Of a DNA stretch of 64,000 bases, positions 53,134 through 62,144 are shown one piece after another (the stretch's first letter is position 1; each line of letters begins with the position of its first letter). Origin of the DNA: an uncultured Lachnospiraceae bacterium (GTDB taxonomy: Bacteria > Bacillota > Clostridia > Lachnospirales > Lachnospiraceae); the NCBI GenBank assembly GCA_947623905.1, contig CANQHX010000001.1, forward strand, positions 1-64,000, in the 5' to 3' direction. The notes below the pieces were generated by a model. That model was given only the letters and a program-made list of their open reading frames with translations, ran no database searches and was not told the DNA's origin. Both the position numbers and the translations under genes were made by a program.

Positions 53134-54813
53134 ATGATGAATAAGATAAAAAAAGCCTTCAGCCTGTTGCGGCAGCAGGGCCCGGGAACATTCGCGGGCA
53201 CGGTGCGCCGGTACTGCAGGGAGAAAAAGGAGGAGAAGGCGCAGCTTGCCCTCGCCCGGTCCTTTCATCTGATCTCCGGGCAGGAGCGGGCAGCACAGCG
53301 GCAGGCCGTTTTTCAGGATCCGCTTACCTTCAGCATTTTAACCCCCCTGTTTAACACGCCCCGGACCTATCTGACGGAACTTCTGGATTCCCTGGCGGCC
53401 CAGACGTATGGCGACTGGCAGCTTTGTCTCTATGACGCAAGCGACGACGCCCACGCCTATGTGGGGCAGATCTGCAGAGAGCGGGCGGCGGCCGATCCCC
53501 GTATTTCCTATGAGAAAGCGGAAAAAAATCTGGGCATCTCCGGCAATACCAACGCCTGCCTTCGCATGGCAAAAGGAACGTACATCGGTCTGCTGGACCA
53601 CGACGACATACTGCATGAGTCCGCCCTGTATGAGATGCGCAGCGCCATTGAGGCGCGTCAGGCGGATTTCCTGTATTCCGACGAGGTAAAATTTTCCGAT
53701 GCCGTGGAAAATGCCCGTGACTTTAATTTCAAACCGGATTTCGGAAAGGATGAGCTGCGCTCTCACAACTTCATCTGTCATTTTACCGTGTTTCAGCGCA
53801 GCCTGTTAAATGATATGGAGGATGCCTACCGCCCGGCGTTTGACGGCAGCCAGGACCATGATATGGTGCTGCGGCTGACGGAGCGGGCAGCCAGGATCGT
53901 GCATATCCCGAAGGTGCTGTACTATTGGCGGGTGCATCCCGAATCGGTGTCCATGAATCTGGACTCCAAGAGCTATGCGGTGGACGCTGCCATCCGTGCT
54001 ATTCAGGAGCAGCTGGACCGCACCGGGGAGCGGGGAACGGTTGCCAGCAACCTGCCCTACCGGACCATATACCGGGTGCGCTATCAGGTGCCTCCCGGCG
54101 CGAAGGTGACCGTGTTTTTGCACGGCTGCCGGGATCAGGCCCACTATGAGCAGGCACGGCAGAGGCTTGCCGCCTGCACCGCCTGGCCGGATGTGGAGAT
54201 CCTGCCCCTGTACGGGACGGACGGCGGGGAAACGCTGGGCGCCCTTTTGAACAGGCAGATAAGCCAGGCGTCAGGAGCGTACATCGCGCTGCTTCACGCG
54301 GACTGTGAGATGACCACGGCAGAGTGGGCAGAGGAAATGCTCATGTTTGCCATCCGGCCGGATGTGTGCGCTGTGTCCCCGAAGATCTGTTACGAGGATG
54401 GGACGATCTGCTATGCCGGGCTGGCCATGGACGGGGAGTCGCCCTCCGGCCTGCGGTTTCCGGGGCGGGGCACGCCGGATACGGACCAGGGCTTTGAGGC
54501 CATGCTGCGCCATGTGCGCAATACCACGGCGGCGTGGAATATCTGCTGTATGTTTTCCAGGAAGACGTACGAAAGTCTTGAGGGATTTGCGGAGGATATG
54601 GACGGATATGAGGCGGCAGATCTCTCTCTCAGGGGCGTGCAGGCAGGAAAATGGAATGTTTGGACGTGTTTTGCCGGCGGCATACTGCGGGACAGAAGTC
54701 TTGACCAGAGCGGCGCTCTCATGCCCGCCGCGTTTGCCGGGAGATGGCGTCCGGTGCTGGACGCGCCGGATCCCTTTGTGAATCCTGCCTTAAAAAAGCT
54801 CAACATCTTATAA
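53134..54813 (+). CDS. Second two-domain GT2 glycosyltransferase
   Basis: 559 residues. Domain 1 (about 65-290) is closely similar to that of the upstream gene (FSILTPLFNTPRTYLTELLDSLAAQTYGDWQLCLYDASD; NLGISGNTNACLRMAKGTYIGLLDHDDIL; FKPDFGKDELRSHNFICHF). Domain 2 (about 310-540) is degenerate at its start (VTVFLHGCRDQAHYEQARQRL) but keeps GAYIALLHADCEMTT. The two probably arose by tandem duplication. It likely adds rhamnose or another sugar during backbone synthesis. Confidence 0.87.
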   Translation: MMNKIKKAFSLLRQQGPGTFAGTVRRYCREKKEEKAQLALARSFHLISGQERAAQRQAVFQDPLTFSILTPLFNTPRTYLTELLDSLAAQTYGDWQLCLYDASDDAHAYVGQICRERAAADPRISYEKAEKNLGISGNTNACLRMAKGTYIGLLDHDDILHESALYEMRSAIEARQADFLYSDEVKFSDAVENARDFNFKPDFGKDELRSHNFICHFTVFQRSLLNDMEDAYRPAFDGSQDHDMVLRLTERAARIVHIPKVLYYWRVHPESVSMNLDSKSYAVDAAIRAIQEQLDRTGERGTVASNLPYRTIYRVRYQVPPGAKVTVFLHGCRDQAHYEQARQRLAACTAWPDVEILPLYGTDGGETLGALLNRQISQASGAYIALLHADCEMTTAEWAEEMLMFAIRPDVCAVSPKICYEDGTICYAGLAMDGESPSGLRFPGRGTPDTDQGFEAMLRHVRNTTAAWNICCMFSRKTYESLEGFAEDMDGYEAADLSLRGVQAGKWNVWTCFAGGILRDRSLDQSGALMPAAFAGRWRPVLDAPDPFVNPALKKLNIL

Positions 54814-54836
54814 CCATACGATTTAGGAGAAAAAAC

Positions 54837-57020
54837 ATGTCAATAATAAAGACAATGGCATCGAAATCAGCCCGTATCCTCCGGGAGGAGGGAGTGACAG
54901 GATTTGTGCGGAAAGGGAAAAATTATATCTATCATCAGTACTATATCCGCAAGCATCCCCAGCCCAGGGCAGATCAGGTGTTTAAGGATGTGCTGTTCAT
55001 CAACGGGTGTGATGAGAGCGTGCCCCATCCTGCCCGTTACCGGGTGACCCATCAGCGGGAACAGCTTGCCGCCAACCATGTTTCCAGCGGAGAGGTGTAT
55101 TACGCCAATCTTACGCTGGATCAGGTCCGTTTTTACCGAACTTTTATTTTTTTCCGCTGTCCGTACACGGACATGATCGGAGAGTTTATAAAGCTTGCCA
55201 AAAAACTCAACAAGCATGTGCTGTTTGATATCGACGACCTGGTGGTGGACACCCGATATACGGATACCATCAAATACCTGGATTCCATGACAAAAGAAGA
55301 ACGGGATCTCTATGACGACGGCGTTCGCCGCATGGGAAAGACGCTGAAGCTGTGCGATGCTGCCATTACCACCACCGAGCGCCTGGCCGAGGAACTGGGC
55401 CATTATGTGCCGGAGGTGTTCATCAACCGCAATACGGCCTCCGAGGAGATGTGGGGCCTGTCCAATGAGGCGCTGAAGAACAAAAAAGAGGATCCGGAGC
55501 ATGTGCGCATCGGATATTTCAGCGGCAGCCTGACCCACAACGACGATTTTCTCATGATCCTCCCTGCCCTCATACGGGTGATGGAACAATATCCTCAGGT
55601 GCAGCTCCACGTGGTGGGAGAGCTGGATCTGCCGGAGGAACTGAAGCAGTTTGCGGACCGGATCGTGTCTCATCCTTTTATGGACTGGCGCAGGCTGCCG
55701 GAGCTGATCGCCGGGGTGGATATCAATCTGGCGCCTCTTGAGCAGAGTATCTTCAATGAGGCAAAGTCTGAAAATAAATGGGTGGAGGCGGCGCTGGTGG
55801 AGACCCCTACGGCAGCCAGCAATGTGGGCGCTTTTGCCCGGATGATAGAGCATGGAGAGACGGGTATGCTGTGCAGTACCCGGGAGGACTGGGAAAAAGC
55901 ACTTTCTGCGCTTGTGGCGGACAGAGACCTGCGGGTGCGGCTGGCGAAAAATGCCCGCCGTTACTGCACCAGGCACTGCGTGACCGTATATACGGGACGC
56001 CCCCTGACGCAGTTCCTGCAAAAATACACGACACCCAATATCGCTTTTGTGCTGCCGTCCATGAATATCAGCGGCGGCATCATGGTGGCCATCCGCCATG
56101 CCCGCTTTCTGCAGCAGGAGGGCTGGGACGTGATGCTGATGAACGTGGACGCGTCCGTGGAATGGTACATGGAGGGAGACTGCCAGATGCCGGTGCTCTC
56201 TCAGGAGCTGCAGTTTCTGGGCGGCAGGATCGACCGTGCCGTGGCGACCATGTGGACGACCGTTACGTTTCTGGAGCAGTACCACAACATTGAAAAGCGC
56301 TACTATCTGGTGCAGAATTTTGAGACGGATTTTTATGAGCCGGGGATCGCGCTGCGGGTGTTTGCCAACATGAATTACCTGCCCCATGTGCCGGTGCAGT
56401 TCCTGACCATTTCCAGGTGGTGCCAGCAGTGGCTTCTGGAGGATTACGGCCAGGAAGCCCGCTACGCGCCCAACGGCATGGAGCGCGGCCGGTTTGCGCC
56501 CCACAGGCGGACATTTGACGGACGGGTCCGCATCCTCATCGAGGGGGACTGCGCCGTGGAGTATAAAAATGTGGATGAGAGCTTCCGCATCGTGGAAAAG
56601 CTGGATCCCGAAAGATTTGAGGTCTGGTACATGTCCTACAACGCCCAGCCCAAGTCCTGGTACCGTGTGGACAAGTTTCTGCACCAGGTTCCTTATGAGA
56701 AGGTCCATGAGGTCTATCAGCAGTGCGACATCCTGTTAAAGACCAGCTATCTGGAGAGCTTTTCCTACCCCCCGCTGGAGATGATGGCCACCGGCGGCTA
56801 CGCCGTGGTAGTGCCAAACGGCGGCAACAGGGAATATCTGGAGGACGGAAAAAACTGCCTGCTGTATCCGCTTGGACAGATCGACCAGGCGGTGGCGGCC
56901 ATTGAGCGTCTCTGCGGCGACAGTGCTCTGCGGGAACGGCTGTATGCAGGCGGGCAGGAGACGGCAGAGAGCCGGGACTGGGAGACGGTCCGCCGGCAGA
57001 TCGTAGCGTTGTATGAGTAG
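54837..57020 (+). CDS. Large glycosyltransferase with two GT4 modules
   Basis: ATG 54837 with AGGAG (54824-54828); 727 residues. Module 1 (to about 415) has HVLFDIDDLVVDTRYT, RIGYFSGSLTHNDDF and the donor site NKWVEAALVETPTAASNVGAF. Module 2 (about 420-727) has PNIAFVLPSMNISGGIMVAIRHARFL (GGxMVA acceptor loop) and LESFSYPPLEMMATGGYAVVVPNGGNREYL. Two modules in one chain suggest two alternating linkages or a polymerase, as in WbdA-type enzymes. The stop overlaps the permease start. Confidence 0.88.
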   Translation: MSIIKTMASKSARILREEGVTGFVRKGKNYIYHQYYIRKHPQPRADQVFKDVLFINGCDESVPHPARYRVTHQREQLAANHVSSGEVYYANLTLDQVRFYRTFIFFRCPYTDMIGEFIKLAKKLNKHVLFDIDDLVVDTRYTDTIKYLDSMTKEERDLYDDGVRRMGKTLKLCDAAITTTERLAEELGHYVPEVFINRNTASEEMWGLSNEALKNKKEDPEHVRIGYFSGSLTHNDDFLMILPALIRVMEQYPQVQLHVVGELDLPEELKQFADRIVSHPFMDWRRLPELIAGVDINLAPLEQSIFNEAKSENKWVEAALVETPTAASNVGAFARMIEHGETGMLCSTREDWEKALSALVADRDLRVRLAKNARRYCTRHCVTVYTGRPLTQFLQKYTTPNIAFVLPSMNISGGIMVAIRHARFLQQEGWDVMLMNVDASVEWYMEGDCQMPVLSQELQFLGGRIDRAVATMWTTVTFLEQYHNIEKRYYLVQNFETDFYEPGIALRVFANMNYLPHVPVQFLTISRWCQQWLLEDYGQEARYAPNGMERGRFAPHRRTFDGRVRILIEGDCAVEYKNVDESFRIVEKLDPERFEVWYMSYNAQPKSWYRVDKFLHQVPYEKVHEVYQQCDILLKTSYLESFSYPPLEMMATGGYAVVVPNGGNREYLEDGKNCLLYPLGQIDQAVAAIERLCGDSALRERLYAGGQETAESRDWETVRRQIVALYE

Positions 57021-58439
57021 AAATCAAGAGGGAAAGGCACAGGGTCAGAGAAGCATGTCAAAGAAAAAGATGGCGGTGTTCGCCGCCGTGATCTTGTTGG
57101 GGATCCTGACAAATATAGTGATCTTCCGGTATATCAAGCCGGATACGCAGGCAGGCTACAAATTTATATTTACCATAGAGGCGGACCAGGCCCAGACGTA
57201 TCAGCTGTATTACCGGTCTGATCAGACCATTGACTGGGACGCGGTGCGCAGTGTGCAGTCAGATTATGACAGGCCGGGAGAACCGGAGACATTTACCTTT
57301 TACCTGCCCAACGAAGCACGCTATCTCCGCTTTGATTTCGGGACTGTGCCGGGTGTACATACCCTGTCTGATGTGCGGATCGGCAGCGGCTCCCAGGACC
57401 TTCTCCTGGATCCCGGCCGGATGCTTACGGGGACCCAGACCTTTATGCTGGACGTGCTGCGGGAGCAGGACGGGGCGATCTATGCCGTTACCAACGGGGA
57501 CGACAGCTCCTTTACCTTTGACATCACGAACATAGACCTGGAAGCATTTCTGCTGGAGGCCCAGAGGGTCCCCACGCTGCTGGCCAATGTGGGGCGCTGC
57601 CTGCTGGTGGATCTGACGCTTCTGATGCTGCTGGTGTTTTATGCTCCCTTCAAGGAGCTGGCGATGGATGTGCTCCGCAGCAGAAAGCTCCTGATGAATC
57701 TGGCAAAAAATGATTTCAAGACCAAATACGCCGGCTCTTATCTGGGCATCATATGGGCGTTCATCCAGCCCATCGTTACGGTGCTGGTCTACTGGTTCGT
57801 GTTTGAGGTAGGCTTCCGGTCCGGTCCGGTGATGGATGTGCCCTGGGTGCTCTGGCTCATCGCCGGCATCGTTCCGTGGTTTTCTTCAGCGACGCCTTAA
57901 ACGGCGGCACCTCCAGCATGATCGAGTACAGTTATCTGGTGAAGAAGGTAGTCTTTCAGATCGACATCCTGCCTATCGTGAAGATCGTGTCAGCGCTGTT
58001 TGTGCATATTTTCTTTGTGGCGTTCATCATCTTTGTGTACGCCCTCAACGGGTTTTTACCGACGCTTTATATCATACAGGTGGTCTATTATTCCTTCTGC
58101 ATGTTTGTGTTCGTGCTGGGCTTGAGCTACATCACCAGCGCGGTGGTGGTCTTTTTCAGGGATCTGGGGCAGATCATCAACATTCTGCTGCAGGTGGGCA
58201 TCTGGCTGACCCCTATCATGTGGCAGGAAACCATGATGGGAGAGGGGATCCGATGGGTGCTGAAGCTGAATCCGGTATACTATGTGGTCAACGGCTACCG
58301 GGAGGCCTTTATCTCAAAAGAATGGTTCTGGACCAATCCCACCCAGCTGATCTATTTCTGGTTTGTGACGGTGCTCGTCTTTGCGCTGGGCATGACCATG
58401 TTCCGGCGGCTCAGAGTGCATTTCGCGGACGTGCTGTGA
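57013..58439 (+). pseudogene. ABC-2 polysaccharide exporter permease (Wzm/TagG-like), split by a -1 frameshift
   Basis: The 5' frame runs 57013-57900 (ATG 57055 is an alternative start); the 3' frame runs 57876-58439. The first ends IAGIVPWFSSATP and stops; the second continues with FFSDALNGGTSSMIEYSYLVKKVVFQ. One extra T in the run at 57880-57883 would join them as PWFFFSDALNGG, the usual sequence of the family. The join gives about 475 residues: an unusual N-terminal part (one helix, ~130 extracytoplasmic residues, a second helix near 205), then the six-helix ABC-2 domain with AKNDFKTKYAGSYLGIIWAF. It should partner the ATPase at 58621. The frameshift could be a sequencing error, a real inactivation, or a slippage switch. 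Confidence 0.85.
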
Positions 58440-58476
58440 TAAACAGCAGGAACGTGAGGAACGGTAAAAGGGAATA

Positions 58477-58590
58477 GATTGAAAAATCGCACTGATGTGC
58501 CGATTTTTCAATCAGATATTTGTGCCGGGGCGTCACAAATATCTTTGATGGCAGACGAGAAATCGTATTCACGAATTTCTCGTCGCCCCG
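58477..58590. repeat. Three consecutive hairpins with a loop-to-tail complement
   Basis: Hairpin 1 (58477-58513): 16-bp stem, TGAT loop, one bulged C. Hairpin 2 (58514-58544): perfect 11-bp stem AGATATTTGTG/CACAAATATCT with a nine-base loop. Hairpin 3 (58554-58584): 13-bp stem, ATTC loop, one bulged A. The loop of hairpin 2 contains CGGGGCG (58526-58532), exactly complementary to CGCCCCG (58584-58590), so a pseudoknot or alternative fold is possible. It fills the only large gap (181 bases) in the exporter operon. Confidence 0.85.
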
Positions 58591-58620
58591 TCGCGCAAAC
58601 GCTCCGGAATGAGGAATGAT

Positions 58621-59901
58621 ATGGAGGATTACGCGATCCGCGTAGCGGATGTGACAAAATTATATAAGCTGTACAACAAGCCCAGCGACCGGCTGAAGGA
58701 ATCCCTGAAGCTGACACGGAAGAAAAACTATCAGGAGCATTACGCCCTGCGGAATGTGAGTATCGATATCCGCAGGGGCGAGACGGTGGGCATCATCGGC
58801 ACAAACGGCTCCGGAAAATCCACCCTGCTGAAGATCATCACCGGCGTGCTGAACCAGACGTCCGGGGACGTGCAGGTGAACGGACGTATTTCCGCCCTTC
58901 TGGAGCTGGGCGCCGGGTTCAACGGCGAGTATACGGGTATTGAGAATGTGTACCTCAACGGGACGATGATCGGCTTTACCCGGGAGGAGATCGATGAGCG
59001 GCTGGAGGACATCCTGGAGTTTGCCGACATCGGAGATTTTGTGTATCAGCCGGTGAAGACCTATTCCAGCGGTATGTTCGTGCGGCTGGCTTTCGCCGTG
59101 GCCATCAATATCGATCCGGAGATCCTTATCGTGGACGAGGCGCTGTCGGTGGGAGACGTGTTTTTCCAGGCCAAATGCTTCCACAAATTTGAGGAATTTA
59201 AGAAGCAGGGCAAGACTATTGTGTTCGTGAGCCACGATCTGGGCAGCGTCAACAAATACTGCGACCGGGTCATCCTGCTGAACCGGGGCGTGAAGCGCGC
59301 CGAGGGCGACCCGAAGGAAATGATCGATCTGTACAAGAAGATCATGGTAAATCAGGACGACGGAGAGGATACACAGGATACGGCCGCGCCGGAGGAGGAA
59401 GAGCCGGAGGATGATACCGGCGTCCTCTGGAAGAGCAGGATGGTGGAAAACCCCAGCTGCTCCCGATACGGCACCGGCGAGGCGGATATCATAGATTACT
59501 GCATCATGGATGCAAAGGGGAATATCACCAACATGATCAGCAAGGGGGACACCTTTACGATCCGGATGAAGGTGCGTTTCCATCAGGATATACGCGGCCC
59601 CATCATGGCCTACACCATACGGGACAGGCACGGCACGGAGATCACCGGCACCAATACCATGTACGAGGGACTGGATCTGGGGCTGGTGAAAAAGGGCAGC
59701 ACCCGGGTGGTATCCTTTACCCAGAAGATGGAGCTGAAGGGCGGGGAATATCTGGTCTGCCTGGGCTGCACCGGGTTTGTGAACGGCAAGTTTGACGTGT
59801 ACTGCCGTCTGTACGAGGTGTGCGTGCTGCAGAATATTTCCGACAAAAACATCGTAGGCTATTACGACATGGAATCCCGCGTGAAGGTCAAGGAAGGATA
59901 G
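58621..59901 (+). CDS. Polysaccharide ABC exporter ATPase with C-terminal carbohydrate-binding-type domain (Wzt-like)
   Basis: ATG 58621 with GAGGA upstream; 426 residues. The ABC domain has Walker A GTNGSGKST (60-68), LLELGAGFNGEYTGIENVYLNG (typical of Wzt/TagH), signature YSSGMFVRLAFAVA and Walker B ILIVDEALSVGD. After an acidic linker (about 247-275) comes a ~150-residue beta-sandwich like Wzt-C (GEADIIDYCIMDAKGN...FTIRMKVRFHQDI...IRDRHGTEITGTNTM). In E. coli O9a this domain recognises the capped end of the polymer. Such a domain predicts a non-reducing-end cap, matching the next two genes. Confidence 0.92.
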   Translation: MEDYAIRVADVTKLYKLYNKPSDRLKESLKLTRKKNYQEHYALRNVSIDIRRGETVGIIGTNGSGKSTLLKIITGVLNQTSGDVQVNGRISALLELGAGFNGEYTGIENVYLNGTMIGFTREEIDERLEDILEFADIGDFVYQPVKTYSSGMFVRLAFAVAINIDPEILIVDEALSVGDVFFQAKCFHKFEEFKKQGKTIVFVSHDLGSVNKYCDRVILLNRGVKRAEGDPKEMIDLYKKIMVNQDDGEDTQDTAAPEEEEPEDDTGVLWKSRMVENPSCSRYGTGEADIIDYCIMDAKGNITNMISKGDTFTIRMKVRFHQDIRGPIMAYTIRDRHGTEITGTNTMYEGLDLGLVKKGSTRVVSFTQKMELKGGEYLVCLGCTGFVNGKFDVYCRLYEVCVLQNISDKNIVGYYDMESRVKVKEG

Positions 59902-59920
59902 AGAAGGCAAAGGAGCAGGT

Positions 59921-60841
59921 ATGGACGGGAAATTGGAAAATGAGCGTATCGGCGGTTTTTCGCTGAATTATCAGTTTTACTCCGGGGAGGACCGTTACAG
60001 CGACGGCGATATCGAGGAGGAGATGCTGCAGGTATGCAGGGAAAAGCGGCAGGCGCAGGCGCTGAAAGAGCAGCCTTCCTGGCCCATGCTCTATCACCTG
60101 TCCCCTGCCAGGGAAAATCTGCTGGAGTGGTATGATTTCCTTCCCGGCGGGTCGCTGCTGGAGGTCGGGTCAGGCTGCGGCGCCCTCACGGGACTGTTTG
60201 GCCGGCGCCTGGACCGGGTCGTGTGCATCGAGCTTTCCCGCAGGCGTTCCCTGATCAACGCCTGCAAAAACGGGGACAGCGCTTCCGCGGAGATCTATGT
60301 GGGGAATTTTGAGGACATCGTCCTGGAGGAGACATTTGACTATGTGACCCTCATCGGGGTGCTGGAGTACGCCAGATCCTACATTTCCGGGGAAAAGCCC
60401 TTTCACGCCATGTTAAGGCGGGTGGGAGAACGCCTTCGCCCCGACGGCAGTCTTATCATTGCTATAGAGAACAAGATGGGGATGAAATATTTTTCCGGCG
60501 CGGCGGAGGATCACACGGGCAGGCCCTATGACGGCATCCAGAACTATATCGGCGGTTCCGGCGCGGTGACTTTTTCCAGACCGGAGCTTCAGGCACTTCT
60601 GGAAGAATGCGGGTACAGGGATCTGACCTTTTATTACCCGGTACCGGACTATAAGCTGCCGTCGGCTGTGTATTCTGACGCGTACCTGCCGGGACGGGGG
60701 GAACTGCGCAATATCAAGCGGGCCTACGCGGGAGAAAATCTCCAGATGTTTGACGAGGAAGTGGCCTTTGACAGAGTATGTGAGGACGGGCTGTTTCCCT
60801 ATTTCGCAAATTCCTTTCTGGTCATTGCAAAAAAGGGATGA
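59921..60841 (+). CDS. SAM-dependent methyltransferase (candidate chain-capping enzyme)
   Basis: 306 residues, with AAAGGAG before the ATG. Class I fold: motif I LLEVGSGCGALTGLFG (about 86-100), acidic RVVCIELSRRRSLIN, IYVGNFEDI and FDYVTLIGVLEYAR. The rest resembles the methyltransferase part found fused to kinases in chain terminators (FSRPELQALLEECGYRDLTFYYPVPDYKLP). Sits between the Wzt-like ATPase and the kinase/coiled-coil gene, 15 bases from the latter. Substrate is inferred. Confidence 0.88.
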   Translation: MDGKLENERIGGFSLNYQFYSGEDRYSDGDIEEEMLQVCREKRQAQALKEQPSWPMLYHLSPARENLLEWYDFLPGGSLLEVGSGCGALTGLFGRRLDRVVCIELSRRRSLINACKNGDSASAEIYVGNFEDIVLEETFDYVTLIGVLEYARSYISGEKPFHAMLRRVGERLRPDGSLIIAIENKMGMKYFSGAAEDHTGRPYDGIQNYIGGSGAVTFSRPELQALLEECGYRDLTFYYPVPDYKLPSAVYSDAYLPGRGELRNIKRAYAGENLQMFDEEVAFDRVCEDGLFPYFANSFLVIAKKG

Positions 60842-60856
60842 GAGGTTGAGTGCCGT

Positions 60857-62107
60857 ATGAGAACAGTCATTTACAGCAAATACAATCAGAGCAGGACCCC
60901 CAGGTTTCAGACAAAGACGCTCATCTGTCAGGAGGAAGGACGGCAGTACATTGAAAAGCGTCCCCTGAATGAGGAGGCCGCCGCCCATATCCGTCAGTTT
61001 CGGGACAATTATGAGCAGGTAAAAGATCTGTATCCCGCCATCCGTCTGGTGGAAGGGACTTTTGAAGAGGATTGTGTGCGCTATCCGTTTGTCCGGGGCA
61101 CCGGCCTGGAGGAAGCGCTGTGCCGGGGATTGTCTTCCTGGGAGGAATTGTTCGCGCGGATGAAGCAGATCTTTTCAAAGCTGTACGCGGCAGCTCCAAA
61201 GAACCGGTGCGAGTTTGCCTCCACCGGCGGATTTGCGGAAATGTTCGGAGAAGCGGACTGCAGCGGGATGGAATGTATCTCCCCCTGCAATCTGGATGTG
61301 ATCTTCGACAATCTGGTGCTGCTGCCCGACGGCTCGGTAACCGCCTTCGACTATGAGTGGGTGTGTGATTTCCCTGTGCCGGAGCGCTATGTGATCTACC
61401 GGATCCTCTGCCATTTTTATGATAAATATCTGGCAGAGATCTCCGCCAGATACACGTTCGCCGCTTTTGTGGCGGAATTTGACTTTACAGACCGGGAACT
61501 GACCGTATTCCGGCAGATGGAGGACGCATTTATCCGGTACGCCTATACAGGGGGCGAGCCGGCCTTCACGGACGCCCGTTACCAGAAAAAACGGGTCACC
61601 CTGGAAGAACTGGAGGACCACGCTTCGCTGGTGAAGGAGCGCGAGGAGGCCATCGCGCGCTATCAGGAGGTGCTGCAGGTGCTCCACGATACGGAAAAGG
61701 AATATCTGCTCACCATAGACCGTCTCAACGAGGCGGTGCGGATCAAGGAAGAAGTAGAACAGGTGCTCCATGATACAGAGAAGGAATATCTGCTCACCAT
61801 AGACCGTCTCAATGACGCGGTGCGGATCAAGGAAGAGGCGGAAGGACTGCTCCACAACACGGAGAAGGAATACTTGCTTACCATAGACCGTCTCAACGAG
61901 GCGGTGCGGATCAAGGACGAGATGTACGCCCAGCTCATGCAGGCCAACGAGATGCTTGCCGGCGTGAACCGGGCTTACGGGGAGACAAGCGCGGCCCTGC
62001 AGCAGAGCCGTGAGGAATGTCAGCGTATGCGCGCTTCCGTTTCCTGGAAGGTGACAAAGCCTCTGCGCGGCGTCGGACGGGCGCTTGGCCGCGGAAAGAA
62101 ACAATGA
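60857..62107 (+). CDS. Kinase-like protein with a repeat-built coiled coil (WbdD-type terminator/ruler candidate)
   Basis: 416 residues. Residues 1-250 are a protein-kinase/APH-like fold: Lys in YIEKRPL (K34), hinge YPFVRGTGLEEAL, catalytic Asp and metal Asn in LDVIFDN (D147, N152), and a DFG-equivalent DYEW (D165). Residues ~252-385 form a coiled coil containing three 28-residue tandem repeats (275-302, 303-330, 331-358), each exactly four heptads. The C-terminus (ASVSWKVTKPLRGVGRALGRGKKQ) is a basic amphipathic helix suited to bind the membrane. WbdD of E. coli O9a has the order methyltransferase, kinase, coiled coil, membrane helix; here the methyltransferase is a separate gene. Confidence 0.82.
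   Translation: MRTVIYSKYNQSRTPRFQTKTLICQEEGRQYIEKRPLNEEAAAHIRQFRDNYEQVKDLYPAIRLVEGTFEEDCVRYPFVRGTGLEEALCRGLSSWEELFARMKQIFSKLYAAAPKNRCEFASTGGFAEMFGEADCSGMECISPCNLDVIFDNLVLLPDGSVTAFDYEWVCDFPVPERYVIYRILCHFYDKYLAEISARYTFAAFVAEFDFTDRELTVFRQMEDAFIRYAYTGGEPAFTDARYQKKRVTLEELEDHASLVKEREEAIARYQEVLQVLHDTEKEYLLTIDRLNEAVRIKEEVEQVLHDTEKEYLLTIDRLNDAVRIKEEAEGLLHNTEKEYLLTIDRLNEAVRIKDEMYAQLMQANEMLAGVNRAYGETSAALQQSREECQRMRASVSWKVTKPLRGVGRALGRGKKQ
61679..61930 (+). repeat. Three tandem 84-bp repeats in the coiled coil
   Basis: Copies at 61679-61762, 61763-61846 and 61847-61930, nearly identical at the DNA level. Each encodes [VL]LH[DN]TEKEYLLTIDRLN[ED] followed by AVRIK[ED]E and three variable residues. The period of 28 residues equals four heptads, so gain or loss of a copy keeps both frame and coiled-coil register. 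Confidence 0.95.
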
Positions 62108-62144
62108 GGACCGCGATGTTTTTACGTATGGGGGTGTAAGATCT

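Noticed and set aside
61679-61930. Regular repeats as a CRISPR array
   Set aside because: The 84-bp units are contiguous, in frame, and lack spacers; they encode coiled-coil heptads.
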